Assembly (NCBI GenBank): GCA_902633855.1
Contig: CACPHU010000001.1
Location: forward strand, 1-64,000
Direction of reading: 5' to 3'
DNA length: 64,000 bases
Origin: an uncultured OCS116 cluster bacterium
GTDB taxonomy: Bacteria; Pseudomonadota; Alphaproteobacteria; Rhizobiales; TMED25
Each line of letters starts with the position of its first letter. Positions within the stretch are counted from its first letter, which is position 1. The notes beneath the pieces are model-generated. The model had not been told where the DNA came from, did no database searches, and was given only the letters and a program-made list of their open reading frames with translations. The position numbers and the translations under genes are program-made. Shown here piece after piece: positions 1 through 9,063 of this stretch.

Positions 1-1
1 A

Positions 2-505
2 GTAATCAATTTAAAGCATGAAAAGAACTACGAGGAAGCCCTAACGATTCTTGAGTCAATTGCGACAGATAACTCTGATAATATTGATGTCATATTCGAA
101 ATAGCTGATTGTTACCTGCAAATGGGAAAATTTGATTTCGCAAATGACTTTCTTGCAAACTTATCTCCACAAATATTAAATAATGAGAAAATAAGGCAGC
201 TAAAATCAACAATTGAATTATCCCAGAGTGAACCTGTTGATGATGCCAATATATCGGATCTTAAAGATAAGATAGAGAAAAATCCAAGCGACCATCAATC
301 GAGAATTGATTTATCACTTTACTATAATTCCGTTGGTGAAAAATCTTTAGCTGCAGATTTATTAATAAAATCTATTCATATAGATAGAGAGTGGAATGAA
401 AAAGCAGCTCAGTCGCAGTTACTAAAATATTTTGAAGCCTGGGGCTTCACAGATCCTGTCACTGTTGAAAAAAGAAAAGATTTATCAGCAATTTTGTTTT
501 CCTAG
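2..505 (+). CDS. YbbN/CnoX-type thioredoxin-fold co-chaperone, C-terminal TPR part (5' end outside window)
   Basis: The open frame runs in from the window edge, since codons upstream of the first ATG (122) remain open back to base 2, so this is the 3' part of a longer gene. What is visible is helical and TPR-like, with a repeat around NPSDHQSRIDLSLYYNSVGE, and it ends in the family's typical tail (LLKYFEAWGFTDP...RKDLSAILFS). Proteins of this kind have an N-terminal thioredoxin domain followed by TPRs and act as redox-linked holdases. The thioredoxin domain is not in the window, so the call rests on the C-terminal tail. The next gene starts 8 bp downstream. Confidence 0.72.
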   Translation, partial: VINLKHEKNYEEALTILESIATDNSDNIDVIFEIADCYLQMGKFDFANDFLANLSPQILNNEKIRQLKSTIELSQSEPVDDANISDLKDKIEKNPSDHQSRIDLSLYYNSVGEKSLAADLLIKSIHIDREWNEKAAQSQLLKYFEAWGFTDPVTVEKRKDLSAILFS

Positions 506-513
506 GAGTACAC

Positions 514-1167
514 ATGAACCAAGAAACTGATATTAGAGATTTACCAGAAGTTATTCCAATTTTTCCACTTGATAAGTGTGTTCTGTTGCCAAAAGCAATA
601 TTGCCTCTAAACATATTTGAGCCAAGATATTTAGAAATGATCGATGATGCTATGAAAAAAAATAAGCACATTGGAATTATTCAGCCCTCTATATCTCAGA
701 GAAAAAACAGTGACACAGAGCGTGTTGGATGCCTTGGAAAGATCTCCACTTATGTTGAAAATGATGATGGTACACTAATAATTAAATTAACAGGTATCTG
801 CAGATTTAATACCATCGAAGAGATAGAAAATAACGCTCCTTATCGAGAAATGAAGGTAACATACCATGCTTTTAATGATGACCTTTTAGTCGAAGATAAT
901 ACAGACACAATTGACAGAGAAAAGTTGCTAAATGTCATCTCTGACTACTTAAATGTTAATGACTTAACAACCGACTGGTCTGTAATAACCGATACGGATA
1001 CTGAAATTTTAATAAATGCCTTTGCAATGCTCAGCCCATTTACAGCAAAAGAAAAGCAGGCACTACTTGAAGCAACAAATATAGAAAATAGATCTGAGAT
1101 CCTAATAGCATTAAGTGAAATTTCAATAGCATCCAGAAATAATAAAAAAAGTAATTTCATTCAGTAA
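514..1167 (+). CDS. Lon substrate-binding (LON N-terminal) domain protein
   Basis: A 217-residue stand-alone LON-SB domain protein (PF02190 type). The opening [20 protein letters not shown] and [17 protein letters not shown] are the strand and helix signature of the Lon N-terminal domain, and no AAA+ or protease domain follows. Stand-alone versions are widespread in alphaproteobacteria, where their role is unclear; binding of protein substrates is inferred from the fold. The ATG is preceded by TAGGAG. The gene sits between the YbbN-like gene and a Trm112-like gene, only 1 bp before the latter, which suggests one transcript. Confidence 0.88.
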   Translation: MNQETDIRDLPEVIPIFPLDKCVLLPKAILPLNIFEPRYLEMIDDAMKKNKHIGIIQPSISQRKNSDTERVGCLGKISTYVENDDGTLIIKLTGICRFNTIEEIENNAPYREMKVTYHAFNDDLLVEDNTDTIDREKLLNVISDYLNVNDLTTDWSVITDTDTEILINAFAMLSPFTAKEKQALLEATNIENRSEILIALSEISIASRNNKKSNFIQ

Positions 1168-1168
1168 A

Positions 1169-1351
1169 ATGACAGATAATTTTGACCAGAAACTATTGGA
1201 TGTTTTGATTTGTCCTGTTAGTGCAGGCCCACTGGATTATGATGAAGAAAATCAAGAGCTTATATCTGATAACGCTGGCTTGGCATACCCTGTAAGAAAT
1301 GGTATTCCAATAATGCTTCCTTCTGAGGCAAGAAGGTTACCACAGAAATAG
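1169..1351 (+). CDS. Trm112/UPF0434 (YcaR)-like small protein
   Basis: A 60-residue protein matching the Trm112p-like family in length and pattern: [17 protein letters not shown], then [20 protein letters not shown]. In many members a CPxC-type zinc knuckle is present; here only one cysteine (C15) remains, as in several proteobacterial homologues, so zinc binding is doubtful. Eukaryotic Trm112 activates methyltransferases; the bacterial role is unknown. The gene lies 1 bp after the LON-domain gene and is followed by a convergent UbiH-family gene. Confidence 0.85.
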   Translation: MTDNFDQKLLDVLICPVSAGPLDYDEENQELISDNAGLAYPVRNGIPIMLPSEARRLPQK

Positions 1352-1363
1352 TCATCGCTCCAC

Positions 1364-1390
1364 GCGCTCAACTAAGCTGAGCATTTAATA
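1364..1390. terminator. Possible weak bidirectional terminator
   Basis: In the 33-bp gap between two convergent genes, GCTCA (1366-1370) can pair with TGAGC (1378-1382) across a 7-base loop, followed by a T-rich stretch. The stem is only 5 bp and the T-run is interrupted, so this is weak evidence resting mainly on position. Confidence 0.3.
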
Positions 1391-2587
1391 TTTTATAGAT
1401 ATACCGGATCCTCCTCTAACAAGAGTCTTTTTGAGGATGGGAATGCTATCTGCCAAATTAATTACAAAGTCTTTTAAGGGATTCAGGCCACTAATATTAT
1501 TTGAATATAACCTATTTATTCCGTCATATGCTAGCGCTGACGTCAAGATATCAGGCATTCTTTTTCTTTGGTATTCTTGAAGATTATTTATCGAACCAAT
1601 ATCTAATCCATACTTAAAGGCTTCAATGATCCTATCAGATAAACAAATGATGTCACGCAATCCTAAGTTAGTCCCCTGTCCAGCAAGGGGATGAATCGAA
1701 TGAGCTGCATCGCCAATTATAGCGCATCTCTTGAAGTATAATTTTTGTACAACAGAGAAGTTGAGGTCAAAAAAACCAGAGTTATCTAATTTAATAATTT
1801 CACCGATATAATTTTTAAATTGTTTTTCTATATTCAATTTTAAGTCACTGTTACTTATTTTTTTTATTTGGTCGATATTATCTTTATTTACCGACCAAAT
1901 GACGGAGGACGTACCTTTACCCATTGGGAGTAAAGCAATTGGACCCGTCTGTAGAAAATTTTCAACTGCAATATTCTCATTATTTTTTGAATGCTCAATT
2001 AGACAAGATAGTGCAAGTTGATTATAGTCCCACGATACTGATTTAATGTTGAGTTGTTTTTTTACGATTGATTTTCTTCCATCAGCCGCAACAAGTAACT
2101 TCGATGTTAATATTTGATTCTGAACTTTCACACTGACCTGATCAGTCTCCAACTTAATATCACCAATATTAGCGTAAATTAAGTCTATGTTACTAAGTTT
2201 TGCTGTTTGTTCAAAAACTATCTTTCTAAACACCTTCTCATCAATTATATACGATGCAACCTCGTCATTAACCCTATTATCTAGATTTAAAAAACTTCGT
2301 TTTTCTTTGTTCGATGCTGAGTGACTTATAAATATTCTAGATACTGGGTGTGTTTGTGGTTCTATGGATTTCCAGATACCAAGTGACTTACACAGGTTGA
2401 TTGTCGATAGCGATAAGGAAAGAGCTCTAACATATTCCTTATGACCAGGATCTTTTCTCTCTTTATCAATGATGGTTATTCTTATCCTGCCGCCCAATAT
2501 CTTTGATAATCTAAGTGCAAAAAATTGTGAAGTTATTCCATTACCTACAATGATTATATCCGAATGTGAAGATTTTAGCTGTGTCAT
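1385..2587 (-). CDS. UbiH/UbiF/COQ6-family FAD-dependent hydroxylase (ubiquinone biosynthesis)
   Basis: A 400-residue flavoprotein monooxygenase of the ubiquinone ring-hydroxylase family. It has the N-terminal dinucleotide-binding strand DIIIVGNGITS (residues 10-20) and the second FAD motif GDAAHSIHPLAGQGTNLGL at about residue 292, which is diagnostic for the UbiH/COQ6 group. The third glycine of the usual GxGxxG is a serine (S20). Which ring carbon is hydroxylated cannot be told from sequence. It probably acts at the inner membrane with ubiE and ubiB, which lie 50 kb away in this window. It is divergent from tesB. Confidence 0.88.
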   Translation of the reverse strand: MTQLKSSHSDIIIVGNGITSQFFALRLSKILGGRIRITIIDKERKDPGHKEYVRALSLSLSTINLCKSLGIWKSIEPQTHPVSRIFISHSASNKEKRSFLNLDNRVNDEVASYIIDEKVFRKIVFEQTAKLSNIDLIYANIGDIKLETDQVSVKVQNQILTSKLLVAADGRKSIVKKQLNIKSVSWDYNQLALSCLIEHSKNNENIAVENFLQTGPIALLPMGKGTSSVIWSVNKDNIDQIKKISNSDLKLNIEKQFKNYIGEIIKLDNSGFFDLNFSVVQKLYFKRCAIIGDAAHSIHPLAGQGTNLGLRDIICLSDRIIEAFKYGLDIGSINNLQEYQRKRMPDILTSALAYDGINRLYSNNISGLNPLKDFVINLADSIPILKKTLVRGGSGISIKY

Positions 2588-2653
2588 TTTTTTCTTGTTA
2601 TGTAGTCTTTAAAATATAAATATATAACTTAATTAAATAATTTCTATTTTATT

Positions 2654-3520
2654 ATGAGTGCGATTAAAAATCTTAAGAACTTACTCAACATTGAGAAGAT
2701 ATCAGATAACAGGTTCAGAGCTTCAGTAAATGAGTTTGGTTGGACTAGGGTTTTTGGAGGCCTTATCGTTGCACAATCAATCATTGCCTCCTGCAGGACT
2801 GTTAAAGATAAAAATTTGCACTCATTACACTCATATTTTCTTCGTGCCGGTGATCCTGATATCATAATGAATTACGAGGTGAGTACTCTTCGTGAGGGCA
2901 GAAGTTTTGCTCAAAGAATTGTATCCGCGTACCAGAATGACAAGTTAGTATTTTATATGATTGCGTCATTTCAAAAAAAAGAGAAAGGGCTTGAACATCA
3001 AGAAAAAATGCCTCGTGGCATCGTTACTCCCGAAAACCTGAAAACGGAAATGGAAATACTTGATGATGTCTTTAAAAATAAACCAGACAATATTAAAGAT
3101 ACACGACATAGGGGTAGAGCCATAGAATATAGGCCAATAAAACCAAGAGACATTACTATGCTGAAAAATGAAGACCCTTTGCAACGGATTTGGTTAAAAA
3201 CCTCGGCAAAAACAGATCTAGACCCAATAATGAACCAAGCTCTATTGGCGTATGCGAGTGACTATACAATTCTAGATACAGCTCTGATGCCTCATGGTAT
3301 TTCAATTTTCCAAAAAGATATTCAAGTTGCAAGCCTAGATCACTCAATTTGGTTTCATGATAACAATTTCGATATTAATGATTGGACCCTTTATAGCCAA
3401 AAAAGCCCAAAAACCAGTGGTAATAGAGGTTTTGCTGAAGGAATGCTATATTCCCGTGAAGGAAATCTAATTGCAACTGTGGCCCAGGAGGGCATGATTC
3501 GAAAAATGCCTATTATTTAA
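2654..3520 (+). CDS. tesB: Acyl-CoA thioesterase II
   Basis: A 288-residue double-hotdog thioesterase hydrolysing acyl-CoA to free fatty acid and CoA. Recognisable blocks are FGGLIVAQSIIAS and LHSLHSYFLRAGDP in the first hotdog, then YASDYTILDTALMPHG and LDHSIWFHDNNFDINDW in the second, ending in VAQEGMIRK. The active-site Asp (in ASDY) and Gln (in VAQEG) of the TesB triad are present; the Thr position lies in KSPKTSGNRG. It is divergent from the UbiH-family gene with a 66-bp gap, and lies upstream of glnK-amtB. Confidence 0.93.
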   Translation: MSAIKNLKNLLNIEKISDNRFRASVNEFGWTRVFGGLIVAQSIIASCRTVKDKNLHSLHSYFLRAGDPDIIMNYEVSTLREGRSFAQRIVSAYQNDKLVFYMIASFQKKEKGLEHQEKMPRGIVTPENLKTEMEILDDVFKNKPDNIKDTRHRGRAIEYRPIKPRDITMLKNEDPLQRIWLKTSAKTDLDPIMNQALLAYASDYTILDTALMPHGISIFQKDIQVASLDHSIWFHDNNFDINDWTLYSQKSPKTSGNRGFAEGMLYSREGNLIATVAQEGMIRKMPII

Positions 3521-3534
3521 TCATATATTAAATA
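3514..3534. repeat. AT-only inverted repeat overlapping the tesB stop codon
   Basis: TATTTAAT and ATTAAATA (8-bp perfect arms, 5-base loop) flank the tesB stop codon. No T-run follows, so a terminator role is uncertain. It may simply destabilise the duplex or protect the mRNA 3' end. Confidence 0.3.
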
Positions 3535-3637
3535 GTGCATAATTTTTAATCTTATTACTTTTATCCAAACAGCAAAAGGTTTTCTTAGAAAAAAATTCTT
3601 ATTATATAACAATAGTTTATAAGAAAATTTCAAAACT

Positions 3638-3653
3638 TGGCACACTTTTTGCA
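3638..3653 (+). promoter_or_regulatory. Sigma-54 (RpoN) promoter of glnK-amtB
   Basis: The sequence TGGCACACTTTTTGCA has the invariant GG (3639-3640) and GC (3651-3652) separated by exactly 10 bases, the -24/-12 geometry of sigma-54 promoters. Transcription would begin near 3664, leaving a leader of about 26 bases with AAAGGAGA just before the glnK start. This predicts activation by an NtrC-type enhancer protein under nitrogen limitation. I saw no convincing NtrC palindrome upstream. Confidence 0.85.
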
Positions 3654-3689
3654 CTAAATATACCAAACGATTTTAAAAGGAGAAATTCG

Positions 3690-4028
3690 ATGAAATTAAT
3701 TACAGCAATCATTAAGCCATTCAAGCTTGATGACGTAAGAAAAGCTCTCGTTGATCTTGGGATTGAAGGGATGACCGTTACTGAAGTAAAAGGTTTTGGT
3801 CGCCAAAAAGGACATACCGAAGTTTATCGAGGCGCTGAATATGAGGTGAATTTCATCCCAAAGATCCAGATTGATCTTGTATTAAAGGATGATTTACTCG
3901 ACTCAGCAACAAGCGCAATTGTTGAGGCAGCAAAAACAGATAAAGTCGGTGACGGTAAAATATTTGTATTTGATGTTCAAGGCGCAATTAGAATTAGGAC
4001 TGGCGAAAAAGACGCTGAGGCCCTTTAG
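3690..4028 (+). CDS. glnK: Nitrogen regulatory protein P-II (GlnK type)
   Basis: A 112-residue PII signalling protein. It opens with MKLITAIIKPFKLDDVRKAL, carries the T-loop with the uridylylation tyrosine Y51 (RGAEY), and has GDGKIFVFDVQGAIRIRTGE for the B- and C-loops. PII trimers sense ATP/ADP and 2-oxoglutarate and, as GlnK, plug the AmtB ammonium channel when nitrogen is sufficient. The immediate downstream amtB (17-bp gap) and the sigma-54 promoter make glnK the likelier name over glnB. Confidence 0.95.
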   Translation: MKLITAIIKPFKLDDVRKALVDLGIEGMTVTEVKGFGRQKGHTEVYRGAEYEVNFIPKIQIDLVLKDDLLDSATSAIVEAAKTDKVGDGKIFVFDVQGAIRIRTGEKDAEAL

Positions 4029-4045
4029 AAAACTAGGAGAAAAAA

Positions 4046-5335
4046 ATGTTAAAAAAATTATTATTATCAGTAATTGGTCTCGGAGTTATTACTCTGTCCA
4101 TGACTGAACCAGCCAACGCTGCGGGTGAAGATACAGCATACGTATTTAATACATTATTATTCTTGATCGGTGGTTTTTTGGTTATGTGGATGGCAGCTGG
4201 CTTTGCAATGCTAGAGGCTGGTATGGTACGTTCTAGAAGCGTTGCCATGCAATGTACAAAAAATATAGCTCTTTATTCGATAGCTGGTATAGCTTTTTGG
4301 GTACTTGGTTATAATTTAATGTATGATGGTGTTGATGGTGGATATTTTGGAAGCTTCACAGCTTTTAGTGTTCCTGACCCATCAGTTGATACAGGAGACT
4401 ACTCTGCAGCTTCAGACTGGTTTTTCCAAATGGTATTCTGTGCAACAGCAGCTTCCATAGTATCTGGTACACTCGCTGAGCGTATCAAACTTATTCCATT
4501 TCTAATATTCGTTGTAATACTATGTGGTATTATTTATCCAATCCAAGGCGCGTGGCAATGGGGCGGTGGTTTCCTCTCCGAACTAGGTTTCAGTGATTTC
4601 GCTGGGTCTACAATAGTTCACTCAACAGGTGGATGGGCAGCTCTTATGGGTGCTCTAATACTTGGCTCACGAGCTGGCAGATATAATGAAGATGGTACAG
4701 TTAATGCTATGCCAGGATCATCCATGCCGTTAGCAACACTAGGTACTTTCATCCTATGGCTTGGTTGGTTTGGATTTAATGGTGGCTCACAGCTTGCACT
4801 TGGTTCATTAGAAGATGCATCATCTGTATCCAAGATATTTATGAATACAAACCTTGCTGCTGCCGGTGGTGTTGTTGCCGCGATTATATTATCACAAGTG
4901 CTGTATAAAAAGGTTGATCTAACTATGGCCCTAAACGGCGCTCTAGCAGGTCTTGTATCTATCACAGCAGAACCTCTAATGCCTTCACCACTTCTATCAA
5001 TAATCATTGGTGGTATTGGTGGTATTATAGTTGTGCTTGCTGTACCGATGCTTGATAAATTTAAAATCGACGATGTTGTTGGAGCTATTCCTGTGCATCT
5101 ACTCGCAGGTATTTGGGGAACATTAGTTGTTCCACTATCTAATGACGGAACGAGTGTTGTAACCCAGTTCATTGGTGTTATTTCAATTGGTGTCTTCGTA
5201 AGTATTGTAAGTGCAATTGTATGGTTCGTAATGAAATCAACAATTGGTATACGCATCAGCGAAGAAGCCGAACTATCCGGTGTAGATAAAACTGAATTAG
5301 GTATGGATGCTTATCCAGACTTCTCTAAGTCATAA
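4046..5335 (+). CDS. amtB: Ammonium transporter
   Basis: A 429-residue inner-membrane Amt/MEP/Rh protein with a cleavable signal peptide (residues 1-25, ending ANA) and about 11 hydrophobic spans. The pore's twin histidines are present as H192 (STIVHSTGGW) and H351 (AIPVHLLAG). It conducts ammonium across the inner membrane and is gated by GlnK, encoded just upstream in the same unit. A clear hairpin terminator follows. Both genes should be induced by nitrogen limitation through the sigma-54 promoter at 3638. Confidence 0.96.
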   Translation: MLKKLLLSVIGLGVITLSMTEPANAAGEDTAYVFNTLLFLIGGFLVMWMAAGFAMLEAGMVRSRSVAMQCTKNIALYSIAGIAFWVLGYNLMYDGVDGGYFGSFTAFSVPDPSVDTGDYSAASDWFFQMVFCATAASIVSGTLAERIKLIPFLIFVVILCGIIYPIQGAWQWGGGFLSELGFSDFAGSTIVHSTGGWAALMGALILGSRAGRYNEDGTVNAMPGSSMPLATLGTFILWLGWFGFNGGSQLALGSLEDASSVSKIFMNTNLAAAGGVVAAIILSQVLYKKVDLTMALNGALAGLVSITAEPLMPSPLLSIIIGGIGGIIVVLAVPMLDKFKIDDVVGAIPVHLLAGIWGTLVVPLSNDGTSVVTQFIGVISIGVFVSIVSAIVWFVMKSTIGIRISEEAELSGVDKTELGMDAYPDFSKS

Positions 5336-5360
5336 TATTTACACTGTTATATTCTCCCAT

Positions 5361-5395
5361 AAAAAAGGTGGTCTCAATGGCCACCTTTTTTGTTA
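5361..5395 (+). terminator. Rho-independent terminator after amtB
   Basis: AAAAAAGGTGG (5361-5371) pairs perfectly with CCACCTTTTTT (5381-5391) over a 9-base loop, giving an 11-bp stem ending in a T-run. It sits 26 bp after the amtB stop and closes the glnK-amtB unit. Confidence 0.88.
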
Positions 5396-5456
5396 GTTAT
5401 TAACACACGTTTAACCAGATAATTCTATAATAAAATATTGTTTATTATGAGGATTA

Positions 5457-6608
5457 ATGGTATCTCTCTCACCATTTCAGCGAACACGCGAACTACTCAG
5501 TAACTATCCGGAGAAAGATGGTTGGATTGATATGTCTATTGGTTCTCCAAAACATGAAATGCCATCATTTATAAAAGAAATTATTTATGATAATTTTGCA
5601 GAATTCCAAAATTATCCTTCGGCAAATTCAAACCCAAATTTTGGCATGAATATATCCAAATGGATTTCCCGCCGGCACAATCTTAAAACAGATGTCCATA
5701 CTAGTAATATTTTACCGATATCTGGATCGAGGGAGGGGCTTTTTTTTGGCAGCCTTCTAGCTAAAAAATTACAGGATAATAAATCGATATTTATTCTACC
5801 AAACCCGTTTTACCCCGTATATGCAACAACAGGATATTATGCAGACAGAGAAAATCTTACTATTAATGTGTCAGAAGAGGATAATTTTTTTATTAATTTA
5901 GGCATGGTTGATACTAATACGTGGTCTCAGACTATAGCATTCTATTTGTGCTCTCCATCAAACCCACAAGGATCAATTGCAAGCAAAGAATACTTAGAGA
6001 AACTCTATGAGATGTCACTTCGATATAATTTTATTATAATAGCCGATGAGTGCTATTCTGAAATTTATCGCGACGAAGCACCACATAGCATTATCGAAGT
6101 TGCAGAAAAAAATAAATTCAAAAATATTTTATCTTTCAACTCATTATCAAAGAGGTCAAATGCACCTGGACTGAGATCGGGGTTTGTATTTGGTGAAAAA
6201 AACCTAATTGATAAATTCTTTGATCTACGGAATGTTTCGGCACCAACTGTTCCTACACCAATCCAAATAGCCTCAGAAGCACTCTGGGGTGACGAAAATC
6301 ATGTGATTGAAAATCGGAAGTTATACAATCAAAAATTTGAATTATTCCAAAATAATATCGATAAAAAGTTCAATTTTAATACACCAAAAGGTGGTTTTTT
6401 TGCATGGTTAAAAATATCAGAGTTTGGTTCCGATGAAGAAGTAACAATAAGGCTGTGGTCTGCAGGTTTAAAAGTAATACCGGGGTCATATTTGTCGTTA
6501 AATACAACTGATTCTTCATCAGCAGATGACTATATTAGAATTGCTTTAGTTGGAAGCAATAGTGATGTTGAGCAGGCAGTTGCGATTATAAATAAGGTCC
6601 TAAATTGA
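5457..6608 (+). CDS. dapC: PLP-dependent aminotransferase, succinyldiaminopimelate transaminase (DapC)-like
   Basis: A 383-residue fold-type I aminotransferase. The PLP lysine lies in LSKRSNAPGLRSGF (K near residue 231), a block characteristic of DapC-type enzymes, and CSPSNPQGS and DECYSEIYRDE form the cofactor pocket. The likely reaction is transamination of N-succinyl-2-amino-6-oxopimelate in lysine and peptidoglycan synthesis; dapB is elsewhere in this window. Substrate is inferred from family resemblance only. The ATG follows a GAGG. It abuts ftsK by 1 bp, a common alphaproteobacterial order. Confidence 0.82.
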   Translation: MVSLSPFQRTRELLSNYPEKDGWIDMSIGSPKHEMPSFIKEIIYDNFAEFQNYPSANSNPNFGMNISKWISRRHNLKTDVHTSNILPISGSREGLFFGSLLAKKLQDNKSIFILPNPFYPVYATTGYYADRENLTINVSEEDNFFINLGMVDTNTWSQTIAFYLCSPSNPQGSIASKEYLEKLYEMSLRYNFIIIADECYSEIYRDEAPHSIIEVAEKNKFKNILSFNSLSKRSNAPGLRSGFVFGEKNLIDKFFDLRNVSAPTVPTPIQIASEALWGDENHVIENRKLYNQKFELFQNNIDKKFNFNTPKGGFFAWLKISEFGSDEEVTIRLWSAGLKVIPGSYLSLNTTDSSSADDYIRIALVGSNSDVEQAVAIINKVLN

Positions 6609-6609
6609 A

Positions 6610-9057
6610 ATGAAATTATCGAGTTTAAATTTTATTGAGAGCGTACTACCCTCTGGCTTTAGATTATTTATGAGAAAACAAGCTAAAAGGCTTTTTGGTT
6701 TATTATTGTTCTCTCTTGCGATCTACTTAATTACATCTCTCATTTCGTGGACACCCTACGATCCAAATTTAAATAATTATAATGCAAATAGCATAAGTAA
6801 TATCTTAGGTGCATCAGGGGCAATAATTTCAGATTTAATGTTACAATTTATAGGTCTTGGCTCATTTATTCTAATTTCGATTATGCTAATTATAAGCCTT
6901 GATATGATAATTCAATCAAAAAGAATGGCCGGCATCCCAGGATATATAAAATATCCGATATACTTCCTGGCTTGGATAACACTGCTGTCAAATATTGGTA
7001 TTACTGACAGTAGTTTCTTTAAATCGGTGACTAACTGGTCCTATCTGGTCGGCGCCGGTGGACTACTTGGTGACTCTCTCTCACTTTTAATAAGAGAAAT
7101 TATTATAGGCAATTTTGAAACTATTTCGGATAATAACTCTAAGCGGGTCATCTTCATTATTTCTGCATTAACAATCGTGGTTACGTTCTGTCTGAATAGA
7201 CTAGTACTGGGGTTGAAGAGAAAAAGAAATATTAAATTACTAGAGTCAGATCAGACACATCAACAGGTCTCCCTAAAGAAATCAAATCCTTTAGCACTAG
7301 TTCTCAAAATCATTCTAAAAATGTTTGTGAATATCTTATTACGTCTGAAATCACTATTGCAATATAGAAAATACGAAGAAAAAAGCTTTGAAGAGATCAG
7401 GGACAGTCATGATAATCAAATTGGAGATGAGAGTATCATCATCGGCGAGAGTATCAAGCCACACATTGACCTAAACATATCTGAGAGACCAAAAAAAACT
7501 TACAAGAAAAAATTGAAGGTTAATAATAAAAAGGAAAATTTAGATCTATTTGAGCAGAATGAATTTTCTCTACCATCGGTCAGTCTTTTAAAAATAAACC
7601 CTGAAAAAAATTATGAAAAAATAGTCAACCAAGGAGAGCTTGAAGCGATATCTCAAAAATTATCAAACGTTTTACTGAATTATAAAGTGAACGGAGAGAT
7701 TACAGATATCAAACCTGGTCCTGTTGTTACACTTTTTGAATTAGAGCCATCTCTTGGAACAAAGTCGACAAGGGTTGTTGGATTAGCAGAAGATATTGCC
7801 ATGTCTATGTCTGCGCAGTCCGCAAGAATTGCAATTATTCCAGGACAAAATAAAATTGGTATCGAACTCCCTATCGCTGAGAGGAGCACTGTATATTTGA
7901 GTGACCTTATACAGTCAGATGAATTTGAAAAATCATCTTATAAGCTTGCGATTGCTCTTGGTAAAAATATCGGGGGTAAAACTGTTGTAGTTGATTTAGC
8001 GTCAATGCCACATCTATTAATTGCGGGGACAACAGGCTCAGGTAAATCTGTTGGCATAAACACGATGATACTATCATTGTTGTACAAGTATTCGCCAGAG
8101 GATTGTAAACTGATAATGATAGACCCAAAAATGCTCGAACTTTCTCTTTATGAGGGAATACCCCATCTTCTTACACCGGTTGTTACAGAGCCAAAAAAAG
8201 CTGTTGTTGCGTTGAAGTGGATTGTTAGAGAAATGGAGAAAAGATATAAGAATATGTCAAAAATTGGGGTTAGAGATTTAGAAGGTTACAATAAAAAAAT
8301 AGAGAGAGAAGGCGGTACTATTAAGCAGAAGATCCGGATTGGTTTTGATGAAAAAACTGGTAAACCAAATTATCATGATGAGGAAATTACATTAAAGAAA
8401 ATGCCATTTATAGTGGTTATAGTAGACGAAATGGCAGATCTAATGGCTGTTGCCGGTAAGGAGATAGATCATTCTGTTTCAAGACTTGGAGCTATGGCAA
8501 GATCTGCTGGCATTCATCTCATCATGGCGACACAAAGACCGTCAACTGATGTCATAAGCGGCGTTATCAAGGCCAACTTTCCAGCAAGAGTTAGCTTTAA
8601 GGTTAGTTCAAAAATTGACAGTCGCGTAGTTTTAGGTGAAGGAGGCGCTGAGCAACTTCTTGGGAAAGGTGATATGCTTTATGTTGCAGATGGCAACAGA
8701 ACAACCAGAATACACGGGGCTTTTGTTGATGATAAAGAAGTAGCTGATATTGTTAATTACCTTAAGAAGCAAGCAACCCCTGATTTCATTGATGAAATCT
8801 TAGAAGAGCCAGAAGAAGCAAACAAGGATCCGGGTGAATATAATAATATAGACCCACAATTGTTTCAAAAAGCCATAGAAGTAATCATTAGTGGTAAAAA
8901 GGCCTCTACAAGTTATGTCCAAAGAAGACTTGGTATAGGCTACAATAAAGCAGCAAATATTATCGAAAAAATGGAAAATGATGGAATAATCTCTGAGGCT
9001 GATAGTTATGGACGCAGAGAAATATTGTTGAACGAACAAAATTTTGACAATATTTAA
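6610..9057 (+). CDS. ftsK: DNA translocase FtsK
   Basis: An 815-residue FtsK/SpoIIIE protein. The N-terminal 200 residues hold about four membrane spans anchoring it at the septum; a charged linker follows; the motor has Walker A GTTGSGKS near residues 472-479 and Walker B VVIVDEMADL near 601. The C-terminal winged-helix gamma domain (about 745-815, STSYVQRRLGIGYNKAA) recognises KOPS-type sites. It pumps chromosome ends through the closing septum and activates XerCD. The neighbouring lolA and xthA match the usual alphaproteobacterial order. Confidence 0.96.
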   Translation: MKLSSLNFIESVLPSGFRLFMRKQAKRLFGLLLFSLAIYLITSLISWTPYDPNLNNYNANSISNILGASGAIISDLMLQFIGLGSFILISIMLIISLDMIIQSKRMAGIPGYIKYPIYFLAWITLLSNIGITDSSFFKSVTNWSYLVGAGGLLGDSLSLLIREIIIGNFETISDNNSKRVIFIISALTIVVTFCLNRLVLGLKRKRNIKLLESDQTHQQVSLKKSNPLALVLKIILKMFVNILLRLKSLLQYRKYEEKSFEEIRDSHDNQIGDESIIIGESIKPHIDLNISERPKKTYKKKLKVNNKKENLDLFEQNEFSLPSVSLLKINPEKNYEKIVNQGELEAISQKLSNVLLNYKVNGEITDIKPGPVVTLFELEPSLGTKSTRVVGLAEDIAMSMSAQSARIAIIPGQNKIGIELPIAERSTVYLSDLIQSDEFEKSSYKLAIALGKNIGGKTVVVDLASMPHLLIAGTTGSGKSVGINTMILSLLYKYSPEDCKLIMIDPKMLELSLYEGIPHLLTPVVTEPKKAVVALKWIVREMEKRYKNMSKIGVRDLEGYNKKIEREGGTIKQKIRIGFDEKTGKPNYHDEEITLKKMPFIVVIVDEMADLMAVAGKEIDHSVSRLGAMARSAGIHLIMATQRPSTDVISGVIKANFPARVSFKVSSKIDSRVVLGEGGAEQLLGKGDMLYVADGNRTTRIHGAFVDDKEVADIVNYLKKQATPDFIDEILEEPEEANKDPGEYNNIDPQLFQKAIEVIISGKKASTSYVQRRLGIGYNKAANIIEKMENDGIISEADSYGRREILLNEQNFDNI

Positions 9058-9063
9058 CGCTAA

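Noticed and set aside
3521-3637. NtrC-binding sites upstream of glnK
   Set aside because: Only an isolated TGCA half-site is seen near 3536; no palindrome of the TGCACC-N5-GGTGCA type.
4618-5256. A 212-codon open frame on the minus strand inside amtB
   Set aside because: It lies fully antisense to a clearly identified transporter, has no known motif or ribosome site, and arises from codon bias of the opposite strand.
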